NCBI RefSeq assembly: GCF_030813695.1
Contig: NZ_JAUSVA010000002.1
Location: forward strand, 4,836,001 to 4,900,000
Origin: Kitasatospora herbaricolor
GTDB lineage: Bacteria > Actinomycetota > Actinomycetes > Streptomycetales > Streptomycetaceae
Direction: 5' to 3'
DNA: 64,000 bases
The stretch's first letter is position 1. Each line of letters opens with the position of its first letter. The position numbers and the translations under genes were made by a program. This document shows, piece after piece, positions 28,330 through 36,761 of this stretch. The notes under the pieces are model-generated. The model saw only the letters and a program-made list of their open reading frames with translations. It was not told the origin of the DNA and ran no database searches.

Positions 28330-28725
28330 ATGACGAGTCCTCAGTCCGGCCACCACGACGCCGTCCCGGCGGTGGTCAGCGACCGGAGCATGCCGTTCTG
28401 CCGGTGTCCGGCCAACTGCGGTGGGCTGCCCGAGGCGCATCTCACCTTGGAGAGCCCGTACCCTGCGGTGGCTCCAGGGGTGCACGGCACGCCGCCGCCG
28501 GAGCCGTACCAGCCTTCCAGCCGGGGCGAGTTGGTGGTCGACGTGCTGAGCGGCCGGACCGGCGTCTTCATGGGCCGGATGGGACGCGCGGTGTACCTGC
28601 GGCCCGAGAGCGGCGGGGTGGAATGGGAGGCCGATCCGCACTGGCTGGACCGGCCGCCGATCCCCAGGATCACCGTGCGGTCGACGGACTCCCGCCCCGG
28701 ACCGGATGTCGCGCAGGCGCCGTGA
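28330..28725 (+). CDS. Small conserved protein, paralog of the one at 392
   Basis: A 131-residue protein (MTSPQSGHHD...). It shares with the 392-733 protein the N-terminal Cys pair (FCRCPANCGG), ESPYPAV, DVLSGRTGVFMGRMGRAVYL and GGVEWEADPHWLD, then has about 20 extra C-terminal residues. The ATG at 28330 was chosen to match the paralog. The leader from 28260 is A/T-enriched (GTAACCATAGGAG) and may hold a promoter. There is no adjacent XRE gene here, unlike at the first copy. Function is unknown. Confidence 0.75.
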   Translation: MTSPQSGHHDAVPAVVSDRSMPFCRCPANCGGLPEAHLTLESPYPAVAPGVHGTPPPEPYQPSSRGELVVDVLSGRTGVFMGRMGRAVYLRPESGGVEWEADPHWLDRPPIPRITVRSTDSRPGPDVAQAP

Positions 28726-28763
28726 CCGGCACCGGCGGCAGCGCGGAGGAAGGTGGGGGCCGG

Positions 28764-29117
28764 TCAGGCGGCCTGCCACAGTTCGATCCGGTTGCCGCCC
28801 GGGTCGGTGACCCAGCCGAACCGGCCGACCCCCTCCATGTCCTGGGTCTCCTCGGCCACGTCCGCCCCCTTGGCGCGCAACTGCGCGAGCATCGCGTCGA
28901 GGTCGCGGACCCGGAAGTTGAGCATCGTCTGCTGGCTGCGGGAGCCGAAGTACTCCGTCCCGGACTCGAAGGTCGCGAACACCGTCGGCCCGGCCTCCTG
29001 GCGCCAGATGCCGTGCTCGTCCGCGTCCAGGCCCAGGCAGTCGCGGTACCAGGCGGCCAGGGCCGCCGGGTCCTCGGCCCGCAGGAAGTATCCGCCGATC
29101 CCCAGCACACGTTCCAT
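28764..29117 (-). CDS. Glyoxalase/bleomycin-resistance (VOC) family protein
   Basis: A 117-residue single-module VOC protein. It begins MERVLGIGGYFLRAEDPAAL, has the AWYRDCLGL motif, and ends GWVTDPGGNRIELWQAA, the typical metal-edge strand with its Glu. VOC proteins bind a divalent metal in a dimer and include isomerases, dioxygenases and antibiotic-binding proteins. The start is the ATG at 29117. The role is not predictable from context. Confidence 0.88.
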   Translation of the reverse strand: MERVLGIGGYFLRAEDPAALAAWYRDCLGLDADEHGIWRQEAGPTVFATFESGTEYFGSRSQQTMLNFRVRDLDAMLAQLRAKGADVAEETQDMEGVGRFGWVTDPGGNRIELWQAA

Positions 29118-29180
29118 GCCGCCATCCTGCCAGGGCGGCGGGCGTCCGCGCGGCACCCCGGCCCGATCACGGGCAAGTCG

Positions 29181-30071
29181 TCAGCGCGGGCGGGCCGCCG
29201 GAGCCGCGGCGGGGGCGGGCGCGCGTTCGGGCGCCGTCCAGGAGAGCAGCAGCCGCAGGGCGTCGGCGGACGGGCTGCCGGGCTCGGGCGCGTACGTGAT
29301 CAGCGCCTGGGACGGGTCGTCGGCGGCCCGCAGCGTCTCGTAGGTCAGCTCCAGGCGGCCGACCACGGGGTGCTGGAAGCCCTTCGTCCCCGAGGTCTTG
29401 TCCTGCACCGGATGTTCGGCCCACCAGGTGCGGAACTCCTGGCTCCTCATGGCGAGTTCGCCGATCAGGGCGGCCAGTTCGGGGTCGTCGGGGCGGCGCC
29501 CGGCCTCCATGCCCAGGTAGGCGACGTTGCCCCGGGCGCAGGCCTCCCAGTCGGCGTAGAGGGTGCGGGAGCCGGGGCGCAGGAAGGTCATCCGGGCGAT
29601 GTTGCGCTCGGCCGGCGCCATCGCGTCGAAGTCGCCGAGCAGGGCGCTCGCCGCCCGGTTCCAGGCCAGCACCTCCATCCGCCGGCCCATCACCAGGGAC
29701 GGCAGCCCCTCCAGGGAGGCCAGCAGGGTCCGCAGCATCGGCCGGACCTGCTGCGGGCGCGCCGCGCCCGGCCGGGCCGTCGCGCGGCCCGCCGGCGGGC
29801 GGGCGATCCGGTGCAGGTGCCTGGTCTCCTCCGGGTCGAGCCGCAGCGCCCGGGCCAGCGCGTCCAGGACGGCCGGCGAGGCGTTCCGGACCCGGCCCTG
29901 TTCCATCCGCGTGTAGTAGTCGACGCTGACGTCGGCGAGTTCGGCGATCTCCTCGCGGCGCAGGCCGGCCACCCGGCGGGGCCGCCCGCCGTCGGGGAGG
30001 CCGACGTCCCGGGGGTGCAGCCGGGCGCGGCGGGAGCGGAGGAAGTCCCGCAGGGCGGTCGCAGTGCTCAT
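29181..30071 (-). CDS. XRE-family regulator with MmyB-like ligand domain
   Basis: A 296-residue transcription factor. The N-terminus has an XRE helix-turn-helix (RRVAGLRREEIAELADVSVD, then YYTRMEQGR, about 35-65). The C-terminal about 180 residues match the MmyB-like ligand-binding domain: LPSLVMGRRMEVLAWNRAAS, NIARMTFLRPGSRTLYADWE and FQHPVVGRLELTYETL. Family members usually control an adjacent oxidoreductase; here the neighbours are VOC and GNAT genes. The ATG at 30071 begins MSTATALRDFLRSRRARL. Confidence 0.92.
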   Translation of the reverse strand: MSTATALRDFLRSRRARLHPRDVGLPDGGRPRRVAGLRREEIAELADVSVDYYTRMEQGRVRNASPAVLDALARALRLDPEETRHLHRIARPPAGRATARPGAARPQQVRPMLRTLLASLEGLPSLVMGRRMEVLAWNRAASALLGDFDAMAPAERNIARMTFLRPGSRTLYADWEACARGNVAYLGMEAGRRPDDPELAALIGELAMRSQEFRTWWAEHPVQDKTSGTKGFQHPVVGRLELTYETLRAADDPSQALITYAPEPGSPSADALRLLLSWTAPERAPAPAAAPAARPR

Positions 30072-30172
30072 GCGCCGATTCTCGCCCGCCCGCCGCCGGG
30101 GAGCCTGGCCCTGACAGGACCAGGCGGCACCGTGCCCGGCCGGGCCACCCGGGCCACCCGGGGCGCGGCCGG

Positions 30173-30655
30173 TCAGCCCGCCTCGGGCGTCCCCAGGTCC
30201 AGCTCCCCGACGATCTCGCCCTCGACGGTCTCCCCGGTCGGCCGGAACCCGAGCCGGCGGTAGAACGGCTCGGGCCCGTTGTCGGCCACGTGCCAGGAGG
30301 TCGTCAGGGTGCGCCGCCCGCGCCGCCGCAGCTCCGCCGCCACCTGCTCCACGGCGAACCGGCCCACCCCCCGGCCCTGTTGCCCGGCGGCCACGTTGAG
30401 CCGCCACAGGCCGTCCCTGGTCACCCCGGGCGGATCGGCGTCGAAGGGCACGTCGAAGAAGGCCATCAGGAAGCCGACGATCTCCTCCCCGTCCGTCACC
30501 AGCCGGGGCCAGGCCTGCTCCCCGAAGGCGTAGGCCAGCGCGAGCGACTGCGCGACCGGTTGCACCAGCCGCTGCTGGTCGGGGCGGACGGACAGCCGGC
30601 AGGCGTCCTCCACGTTCTCGGTGGTGATCTCGACGAGGCGAAGTGCTGAGCTCAT
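30173..30655 (-). CDS. GNAT acetyltransferase, polyamine-acetyltransferase-like
   Basis: A 160-residue GNAT protein. The N-terminus (LRLVEITTENVEDACRLSVR, then QQRLVQPVAQSLALAYAF) resembles BltD-type spermine/spermidine acetyltransferases. The acetyl-CoA loop is QQGRGVGRFAVEQVAAELRR and the late motif is NGPEPFYRRLGF. It probably acetylates a small amine; the substrate is inferred from the N-terminal pattern only. It is on the same strand as the regulator at 29181, with a gap of about 100 bases. Confidence 0.82.
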   Translation of the reverse strand: MSSALRLVEITTENVEDACRLSVRPDQQRLVQPVAQSLALAYAFGEQAWPRLVTDGEEIVGFLMAFFDVPFDADPPGVTRDGLWRLNVAAGQQGRGVGRFAVEQVAAELRRRGRRTLTTSWHVADNGPEPFYRRLGFRPTGETVEGEIVGELDLGTPEAG

Positions 30656-30708
30656 CGCGGCACCCTAGCCGCCGGGGCGCCGGGTGGCCCGCGAGTTTCC
30701 CGGCCGCC

Positions 30709-30762
30709 GGTGACAGGCGGTGACTTTGGTGACGTCCGGTCACTACGGTGACGACCAGTGAC
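30709..30762. promoter_or_regulatory. Phased array of six GGTGAC-type hexamers
   Basis: GGTGAC occurs at 30709, 30719, 30728 and 30747, with one-mismatch copies GGTCAC at 30738 and AGTGAC at 30757. Start-to-start spacing alternates 10, 9, 10, 9, 10 bases, close to one helical turn. The array lies in the 288-bp gap between the divergent GNAT (start 30655) and metalloprotease (start 30944) genes. This looks like a cooperative binding site for a DNA-binding protein. No known Streptomyces operator is matched with confidence. Confidence 0.7.
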
Positions 30763-30943
30763 GGGCCCGCCCGGGTGGGGGTGCTGGCGTCCGGCACCGC
30801 CGCAGGCGGCGGGCCGACGGGGGTTGTAACGGGCCCGTCGTGGCGAGACGATGGTGGGAGCCTTTCCCGGATGGTCCGACAGCCGCCAAGTCCGCACCCG
30901 ATCGCCTGTGCCCCTCAGGCGGTTGCAGATCGGAGGCACCATC

Positions 30944-32008
30944 ATGGCAGGCGTCAGGAGCACGGTGGCCGACTACGGACCACCCCGGTACTGCTCCCAG
31001 AAGTCGTCCCTGCGTCCCGCCCCGGCTCCCGGCCTCGCGCCGCACCGGGCACACGCGATCATCACCATCGGGAACAAGTGGCTGAACGGCACCGTGCTGC
31101 GCTACTGCTTCCTCGACTCCACCGGCGGCGGCCGGGGCCCCGGGCAACTGGACGCCGTCCGGGCCGCCCTGCGCGAGTGGAAGGACCTCGGCATCGGACT
31201 GGACTTCAAGGAGGTGGACGACTCCTCGGAGTCCGAGGTCCGGATCGACTTCCAGGGCAGGTTCTCCGAGTCCGCGGTGGGCACCGATGTGCTGCAGGTC
31301 GGGCAGCACGAGGCCACCACCAATTTCGGCTGGGACCTCACCGACGCGGTCGGCCACGCCACCGCCCTGCACGAGACCGGGCATGTCCTGGGGTTCGACC
31401 ACGAACACCAGAATCCGAACGCCGGGATCGAATGGGAGGAGGAGAAGGTCTACGCCGCGCTGGCCCTGCCGCCCAACGAATGGGACCGCGAGACCACGTT
31501 CTTCAACATCATCCGGAAGCTGGACGCCGCCACGGTGTCCGGCACCGACTTCGACGCCGACTCGATCATGGAATACCCCTTCCCGCCGGGGCTGATCAAG
31601 CGGCCCAAGAAGTACCGGATCGAAGGCATCCCCGATCCGCTGTCGCTCTCCGCCTTCGACAAGGACATGGTGCAGCAGTGGTACCCGACGCTCGTCGCCA
31701 GGCCGCGTCACCTGGAGCCGCGCGAGTCCGTCGCCCTCCCCAAGCACTCCGGCGGGCAGACGGACTTCGAGATCACACCCGCCGAGAGCCGGAAGTACGC
31801 GGTGGCCACCTTCGGTGACGCCGACGTGGTGATGGCCCTGTTCGAGCGGGTCAACGGCGAACTCCGGTACGTCACCGCCGACGACGACAGCGGCCAGGAC
31901 CGCAACGGGCGGCTCGACGTCAAGCTCTTCAAGGGCCGCAGCTACGTCGTCCGCGCCCGCCTCTACTCCTCCTGGGGCACCGGCGAGGCGGCGCTGATGT
32001 ACTGGTGA
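30944..32008 (+). CDS. Astacin-like zinc metalloprotease
   Basis: A 354-residue metzincin-type protease. The zinc site is ALHETGHVLGFDHEHQ (HExxHxxGxxHE, about residues 147-158), and SIMEYPF (about 206-212) looks like a degenerate SxMHY-type Met-turn in which His is replaced by Glu. A C-terminal domain of about 110 residues (ESRKYAVATFGDADVVMALF, then LKLFKGRSYVVRARL-like strands) resembles a beta-sandwich pre-peptidase-type domain. No Sec signal peptide or TM helix is visible from the ATG at 30944, whose ribosome-binding site GGAGGCACC is convincing, so export is uncertain. It follows the phased GGTGAC array. Confidence 0.85.
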   Translation: MAGVRSTVADYGPPRYCSQKSSLRPAPAPGLAPHRAHAIITIGNKWLNGTVLRYCFLDSTGGGRGPGQLDAVRAALREWKDLGIGLDFKEVDDSSESEVRIDFQGRFSESAVGTDVLQVGQHEATTNFGWDLTDAVGHATALHETGHVLGFDHEHQNPNAGIEWEEEKVYAALALPPNEWDRETTFFNIIRKLDAATVSGTDFDADSIMEYPFPPGLIKRPKKYRIEGIPDPLSLSAFDKDMVQQWYPTLVARPRHLEPRESVALPKHSGGQTDFEITPAESRKYAVATFGDADVVMALFERVNGELRYVTADDDSGQDRNGRLDVKLFKGRSYVVRARLYSSWGTGEAALMYW

Positions 32009-32102
32009 GACGGCCGACGCGCCCTTGAGACCCGCGGCTTCCCCGCGGGCCGGCGCCGGCGGTACCCGGGCGGGCACCGCCGACGCCGGCCGGCCGGTGG
32101 CG

Positions 32103-33083
32103 TCAGCCGGCCACCCGCAGGGTCACGACGGCGGTGTGCAGCACGCCGGCGGTCCGGAACTGCAGGAACAGCCGCCAGTCCCCGGCCGCCGGGAGTTCGG
32201 CGTGGAAGGGCAGGGTCGGGCCGCCGGTGGCGCCCTCGGCCCGGCCCTCCGGGTGCAGGTGCGCGAAGGCCAGGTCGCCGGTGTGGAAGGCGGTCAGGTG
32301 GGCGTAGGACTCCAGGTACGGCTGCAGGTCGGTGACCGGCGCGCCGTCCTTGGTGACGGTGACCCTCAGCTCGGCCGCCGCCCCGGCGGCCGGGGCGCCG
32401 TCCACCGTCACGGTGTAGCCGTCGACGCTCGCCGGGCCGGTGGCGGCGGCGGTCGGCGCGGGCCCGGCGGTGCCGGGCACCTTCACCGTGCGGCTGAGGA
32501 CCAGGGCGGTGCCCTTGCCCGGCCCGCTGTCCGGGGTGAAGGAGGCGTACAGCCGCCAGTCGCCCGGGGCCAGCGCGTCCAGCGGGGCCGTCCAGCCGCC
32601 GTCGGCCGCCATCTCCGGGTGCAGGTGCTGGAAGCCCGTCAGATCGGCCCGGACGGCGTAGAAGTGCAGCCGCTTGGTCTGCTCGACGGCGAACGCGGTG
32701 ACCGGAGCGCCGTCCGGCCCGGTGACGGTGAACCGGAACTCGGCGGGTACGCCGGCCGGCAGGGTGTCGGAGCCCGACGTCAGGCGGTAGCCGTTCTGCT
32801 CGGACGCCAGGCCGGCGCCGCCGGCCGGTCCGCCGGTCGTGGCCGTCATGCCGGGCATGTCGTGGCCGGCGTGGGCGCCGCCGGCGGTGGTGGAGGTCGC
32901 GCCGGCGTGGCTGTGACCGCTGTGGCCGTCGCCCGCGCCGGACTTGGCGGCGGGGGAGCCGCAGGCGGCCAGCGTGAGGGCGAGCGCGGCCGCCGCGCCG
33001 GCCAGGGCCGTGCGGGTGGCGAACGCCGTCGGGGCGGGCAGCGGGCGGCGCGCGGACGGACGCGGGGGCAGGTGGGCTGACAT
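32103..33083 (-). CDS. His/Met-rich lipoprotein, probably metal-related
   Basis: A 326-residue lipoprotein: N-terminal helix and lipobox LTLAACGS, then a His/Gly/Met-rich segment (DGHSGHSHAG, HAGHDMPGM), then two related beta-domains that each contain a HLHPE motif (FQHLHPEMAADGGWTAPLDA and FAHLHPEGRAEG). The His- and Met-rich linker suggests copper or another metal at the cell surface. It lies downstream of the DUF6153-like gene on the same strand, and I infer a metal-homeostasis pair. The ATG at 33083 gives MSAHLPPRPSA. The frame is open further upstream but would run into the preceding gene. Confidence 0.8.
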   Translation of the reverse strand: MSAHLPPRPSARRPLPAPTAFATRTALAGAAAALALTLAACGSPAAKSGAGDGHSGHSHAGATSTTAGGAHAGHDMPGMTATTGGPAGGAGLASEQNGYRLTSGSDTLPAGVPAEFRFTVTGPDGAPVTAFAVEQTKRLHFYAVRADLTGFQHLHPEMAADGGWTAPLDALAPGDWRLYASFTPDSGPGKGTALVLSRTVKVPGTAGPAPTAAATGPASVDGYTVTVDGAPAAGAAAELRVTVTKDGAPVTDLQPYLESYAHLTAFHTGDLAFAHLHPEGRAEGATGGPTLPFHAELPAAGDWRLFLQFRTAGVLHTAVVTLRVAG

Positions 33084-33178
33084 GGTTCGGTGACTCTCCG
33101 GGAGGGTGCGCCGCCGAGGCGGCAGGTGAACGGGCAGGACACGGCACCCGGACTCCTGACGGAGCCGGGCGGTGCCCG

Positions 33179-33661
33179 TCACGTCCGCGCGACGCAGACC
33201 TGGAGGAGGATGTGCCGCCCGCCGCCGGGCCCGGCCCGGGGCGGGCCCGCCGACCTGGCGGACCCCGCGGCCACCACGGCCGGCAGGACGGCGGCCGGGG
33301 CGCCCGTCGCCGGTCCGGGGGCGGGCAGCGCGGCGCCGTCCCGGGCCTTGGTGGCCAGGCAGAGGGTGTCGCGGGCATGCGGCCCGGGTGCGGACGGCGC
33401 CGGCGCCGAGACCTCGCCGGCCCGCCCGGCCGTGACGCCGGCCCGCCCGGCCGTGTCCGGGTGCCGGTGCGCGGCCTGGTGTCCGGCGCCGGCGGAGGCC
33501 GCCGCGGCCGGTGGCCCCGGCATCGCGCCGAGGGCGCGGTGGCAGTCGCCGGCCGCGGCCGGGGAGCCGTGCATCAGGAACAGGCCGGCCAGCAGGGCGC
33601 AGAGCAGCAGCAGTTGAGCCGTCGCCCGCTCGCGCCTCCTGCTGGTACCGCTGGTCGTCAT
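33179..33661 (-). CDS. DUF6153-like small membrane or secreted protein
   Basis: A 160-residue protein with one N-terminal hydrophobic segment (LLLLCALLAGLFLMHGSPAA), then a His-containing, Ala/Pro/Gly-rich low-complexity region and a hydrophobic end (GGGRHILLQVCVART). The layout (TM, MHG, GDCH, low-complexity, short conserved C-terminal strand) resembles the Streptomyces DUF6153 family, often found near copper genes. The assignment is tentative. The start is the ATG at 33661. The lipoprotein gene follows after 95 bases and is probably co-transcribed. Confidence 0.6.
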   Translation of the reverse strand: MTTSGTSRRRERATAQLLLLCALLAGLFLMHGSPAAAGDCHRALGAMPGPPAAAASAGAGHQAAHRHPDTAGRAGVTAGRAGEVSAPAPSAPGPHARDTLCLATKARDGAALPAPGPATGAPAAVLPAVVAAGSARSAGPPRAGPGGGRHILLQVCVART

Positions 33662-33954
33662 CCGGCCCTGTCCTCGGTGGGTGGCATTCGGCTGCCGACA
33701 ATACCCGGGTCCGTACGGGGTGCCGGATTCCCGCGCCCGGTCGCGCCCCGGGCCGGGGCGGCCACCGCTCATTCCCGGGCCGGATCGGCCCAATTCCGGG
33801 CCCGGTCAGGTCTTTTCCAGCCCCGACCGGGTCCCTTTCGCGCCGCTTTTCCGCCCCGTGCCCGGCCGCGGCCCCGGATTTGTTCCCGACCGGTGAATCA
33901 CGGGTAGGGAAGTGGGCAGGAATGACTCGGCAATCCCCGTAGGCAGGAAGTCCG

Positions 33955-34569
33955 ATGCCGCCTCGCTACCGCAATGACGAGCGTGACCCGGCCGGTGCCG
34001 CGAAAGCGCACCGGACCGACCGTCCTGGACCCTCCGTCTGCGATTCCTGCCGTCGGCCGCTCACCCGGTGGACCACCGCCGTCGGCGGCACCCGCTGCAC
34101 CGGCTGCGCGCCCGCCGCCGATCCGTCGGACCGTGAACCCGTCACCCTGGGTGAGGCGTTGGCCGGAGCCTTCGCGGAGGTCGCCCGGAGCGTCCCGGCC
34201 CCGCCGCTGCTGCCCGCCCAGCGCACCGGTGCGACCACCGGCGCCGGGGCCGCCGCGGTGGCCCGCGCCGATGCCGCCCCGGGGGCCGACGCCGGGGCAG
34301 CGGCCAGCTGCCGCCGTTGCGGCGCCCGGGCGGCCTGGCACCTGACCGTCCGGGGCCGGTGGATCCTGATGGAGCCCGGCGAGTGGCCGACCGGCGCCGT
34401 CCCCGTCGGCAAGCGGTGGCGGATCACCGCCGACGGCATCGCCGTCAACCTCGGTGCCTCCGGCCGGCCGGACACCTGCCGGATCAGCCACTTCGACACC
34501 TGCGCCGAGGAGCCGGCCCCCTACGAGTCCTCGGTGATGCTCGGGCTCTGGCACCAGCACGCGCGCTGA
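33955..34569 (+). CDS. DUF6083-domain protein with zinc-ribbon-like N-terminus
   Basis: A 204-residue soluble protein. Residues 28-51 have a four-cysteine pattern (CDSCRRPLTRW, then TRCTGC). An Ala-rich linker leads to the C-terminal domain CRRCGARAAWHLTVRGRWIL, MEPGEWPTGAVPVGKRWRI and DTCRISHFDTCAEEPAPYE, which fits the Streptomyces DUF6083 family. Its six or more cysteines suggest metal binding. Function is unknown. The upstream gap 33662-33954 is simple-sequence C/G-rich DNA without an obvious promoter. Confidence 0.8.
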   Translation: MPPRYRNDERDPAGAAKAHRTDRPGPSVCDSCRRPLTRWTTAVGGTRCTGCAPAADPSDREPVTLGEALAGAFAEVARSVPAPPLLPAQRTGATTGAGAAAVARADAAPGADAGAAASCRRCGARAAWHLTVRGRWILMEPGEWPTGAVPVGKRWRITADGIAVNLGASGRPDTCRISHFDTCAEEPAPYESSVMLGLWHQHAR

Positions 34570-34612
34570 GCCGGCCGGCGCGGCACAGCACCCCGACCGG
34601 CCCGGCCGGTGC

Positions 34613-35277
34613 TCAGCCGGAGATCTCGACCACCGCCCGCCAGGTGCTCCGGTCGCCGACCCGGGTGAGCAGGTAGTCCGCCAGGTCGGCGCGGGAGAGC
34701 GACCTGGCGTCCGTGAGCGGGGCGTTGACGGCCGTCCGGTACCGGCGGCCGGGCGCCCGTCGGTGAGCATCGGCGGCCGGACCACCGTCCAGGCGGTGTC
34801 GCTCACCCTGAGCAGGGCCTCCATCCTGGCCATGTCCGCGTACCCGTGCCGGTAGAGCCGCTGGACGACCAGGCGGGTGACCAGCCGCTGGGGCAGCGGC
34901 GTGCCCGGGGCGATCTCCAGCCCGGCGGAGGAGAGGCAGAGCAGGCGGCCCACCCCGGTCTCGCGCATCGCCGCGAGGATGTTCCGGGTGCCCTGCGAGT
35001 ACACCGTGGTGGGGCGCCGGCGGTCGGTGCTGCCCAGGCAGGACAGCACGGCGTCCTGCCCGGCGAGCGCGTGCGCCCAGGTGCCCGGGCCGAGCACGTC
35101 GCCCCGGACGAGGGTGAGCCCGCCCGGGGCTCCGGCGCAGCCCGGCCCGGTGGCCGCCGGGCGGGCGACCCGGGCGGGATCGCGGACGACGGCGGTGACC
35201 TGGTGGCCGGCCGCGAGGGCCTGCGCGAGGAGCTGGGCGCCGGTGCCCCCGGTGGCGCCGAAGAGCGCGAGTCTCAT
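34613..35277 (-). pseudogene. Atypical SDR (NAD(P)H-binding) gene broken by a one-base frameshift
   Basis: It begins MRLALFGATGGTGAQLLAQA, a Rossmann GxxGxxG, and continues with LVRGDVLGPGTWAHALAGQD, FLCLSSAG-like GRLLCLSSAG and WTVVRPPMLTDGRP. At about 34741-34757 the frame must change by one base: the continuation in the next frame reads YRTAVNAPLTDARSLSRADL, then ADYLLTRVGDRSTWRAVVEI and stops at 34613. The span from ATG to that stop is 665 bases, one short of a multiple of three, consistent with loss of one base, probably a G in a GC run. It is either a true lesion or a sequencing error. The ATG overlaps the stop of the SGNH gene (ATGA), so the two are coupled. Confidence 0.85.
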
Positions 35278-36176
35278 GCCGGCCCCGCGAGCCGGCGGAC
35301 CAGCGCGGCGGCGACCGACCGCTGGCCCGCCAGGGTGAGGTGGAGCCCGTCGGGCTGGTGCGGGTCGTCGCCGTCGCCGTCGCCGTCGGGCGTCACGGGC
35401 GTGGCGGCAACGGCGGAGCCGGTGTCCACGGTCGGCTCCGGCCGCCCCCGCAGGAAGGCGGCGACGGCCTCGATGTCCTCGTTCGCCCAGCCGATGCCGG
35501 CCCGCCGGAAGTGCGGGTAGGCGGCCACCCGCTCGGCGTGCACCCCGGTCGGGGTGAGCCAGATCCACCGGGCGGACGTCCGGCGGCCCGCCAGTTCGCG
35601 CAGCAGCAGCAGGTTGCGCCGGGTCTCGTCCGCGCTGACCAGGCGGACGGCGTCCGGGCCCAGCCGCTGGACGTCGTTCGCGCCGAGCATGCACAGCACC
35701 CAGTCGGGGCGCCGGCCGGTGAGGGCCGGCAGCTGGGCCAGCGCCTGGGTGGTGGTACAGCCCGGGACCGCCAGGTTGCTGAGCCGGACGCCGGGGGGAA
35801 GCAGCCGGCGCAGGATCTCGAACCAGGACAGCCGGTCCGCGGTGGTGCTCTCGCCGAGCGCCACGACGTGCTCACCGGGGCGGAACGGCAGCCGGGCGAC
35901 CAGCGCGGCGAAGCCGTCGTCGGCCAGCAGCCCGGCGGCGGCCCGGCGGACCTGTTCCTCGAAGCCCAGCCGCAGCTCGCGGTGGACCGCCGGGTCGAGG
36001 CCGGACCGGGCGGCCTCCCGGGCGTCGTCCGGCTCGTCGACCGGGACGGGCGCCGGCTGCCGGAACCGCACCAGGCGGGCTGCCGGCTCGGGGTCCGGTG
36101 CGGGGGCGACCGGTGCGGGGGTGCCTGGTGCGTGGGTGCCTGGTGCGTGGGGGCCGTTCGGGTGCTTCGGCTGCAT
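35274..36176 (-). CDS. SGNH/GDSL-type hydrolase
   Basis: A 300-residue soluble esterase-type enzyme. Block I is VVALGESTTADRLSW (GES replacing GDS, with Ser as the nucleophile), block III MLGANDVQ, and block V DGLHLTLAGQ (Asp and His). The N-terminal about 45 residues repeat Pro/Ala/Gly (HAPGTHAPGTPAPVAPAPDP). I chose the ATG at 36176 (MQPKHPNG), which has an AAGGAG 13 bases upstream; a GTG at 36209 lacks a ribosome-binding site. It is divergent from a MarR gene and coupled to the SDR gene, suggesting a MarR-controlled detoxification or lipid module. Substrate unknown. Confidence 0.85.
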   Translation of the reverse strand: MQPKHPNGPHAPGTHAPGTPAPVAPAPDPEPAARLVRFRQPAPVPVDEPDDAREAARSGLDPAVHRELRLGFEEQVRRAAAGLLADDGFAALVARLPFRPGEHVVALGESTTADRLSWFEILRRLLPPGVRLSNLAVPGCTTTQALAQLPALTGRRPDWVLCMLGANDVQRLGPDAVRLVSADETRRNLLLLRELAGRRTSARWIWLTPTGVHAERVAAYPHFRRAGIGWANEDIEAVAAFLRGRPEPTVDTGSAVAATPVTPDGDGDGDDPHQPDGLHLTLAGQRSVAAALVRRLAGPA

Positions 36177-36180
36177 GGCA

Positions 36181-36224
36181 GAATCCGTTCTCCTTGAAGA
36201 ATCGTTCACCGCAGAGAATCATTC
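36181..36224. promoter_or_regulatory. Three direct repeats in the SGNH/MarR divergent region
   Basis: GAATCCGTTC (36181), GAATCGTTC (36199) and GAATCATTC (36216) recur every 17-18 bases between the two divergent starts, in the most A/T-rich part of the gap. They are candidates for MarR binding. The first copy overlaps the ribosome-binding site of the SGNH gene. Confidence 0.4.
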
Positions 36225-36245
36225 CTTGTCGCGTACGATAGTCGG

Positions 36246-36761
36246 GTGAGCAGCGAGCGGCAAGCAGCCGAAGAGTCCGGCGGACCGGCCCCCACACCCC
36301 GGGGTGCGGCCTTCCTGCTCACCCAGCTCGGCACCCACGCCGCCGACCGCTTCGCCGTCCGGGTCGCCGAACTCGGCCTGACCCCGCCCGACATCGGACT
36401 GCTGCGGACCATCGCCACCCGCCCCGGGCGCAGCCAGCGCGCCCTCGCCGCCGACCTCGGGGTGGTGCCCAGCCGGGTCGTCGCCCTGATCGACCGCCTC
36501 GACGGCAAGGGCCTGGTGGAGCGCCGGCGCAGCACCGAGGACCGCCGCAACCACGAGCTGTACCTCTCCGCGGAGGGCGGGCGGGTGCTGGGGGAGCTGA
36601 GGGGGATCGCCGCCGCCCACGAGGACGACATCCTGAGCGCGCTCGACGACGGCCAGCGGGCCGAGCTCACCGAACTGCTCGGGCTGGTCGCCGCCCAGCA
36701 GGGCCTCGCCCCCGGAATCCACCCCGGGTACCGCAACCTCCCTGGTGGTCAGGGGAGTTAG
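36246..36761 (+). CDS. MarR-family regulator
   Basis: A 171-residue winged-helix protein. The DNA-binding core is GLTPPDIGLLRTIATRPGRS, then QRALAADLGVVPSRVVALID, and the wing is VERRRSTEDRRNHELYLSAE (about 55-115), flanked by dimerisation helices. The GTG at 36246 starts MSSERQAAEES. MarR proteins usually repress themselves and a divergent operon, which here would be the SGNH and broken SDR genes. Confidence 0.93.
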   Translation: MSSERQAAEESGGPAPTPRGAAFLLTQLGTHAADRFAVRVAELGLTPPDIGLLRTIATRPGRSQRALAADLGVVPSRVVALIDRLDGKGLVERRRSTEDRRNHELYLSAEGGRVLGELRGIAAAHEDDILSALDDGQRAELTELLGLVAAQQGLAPGIHPGYRNLPGGQGS

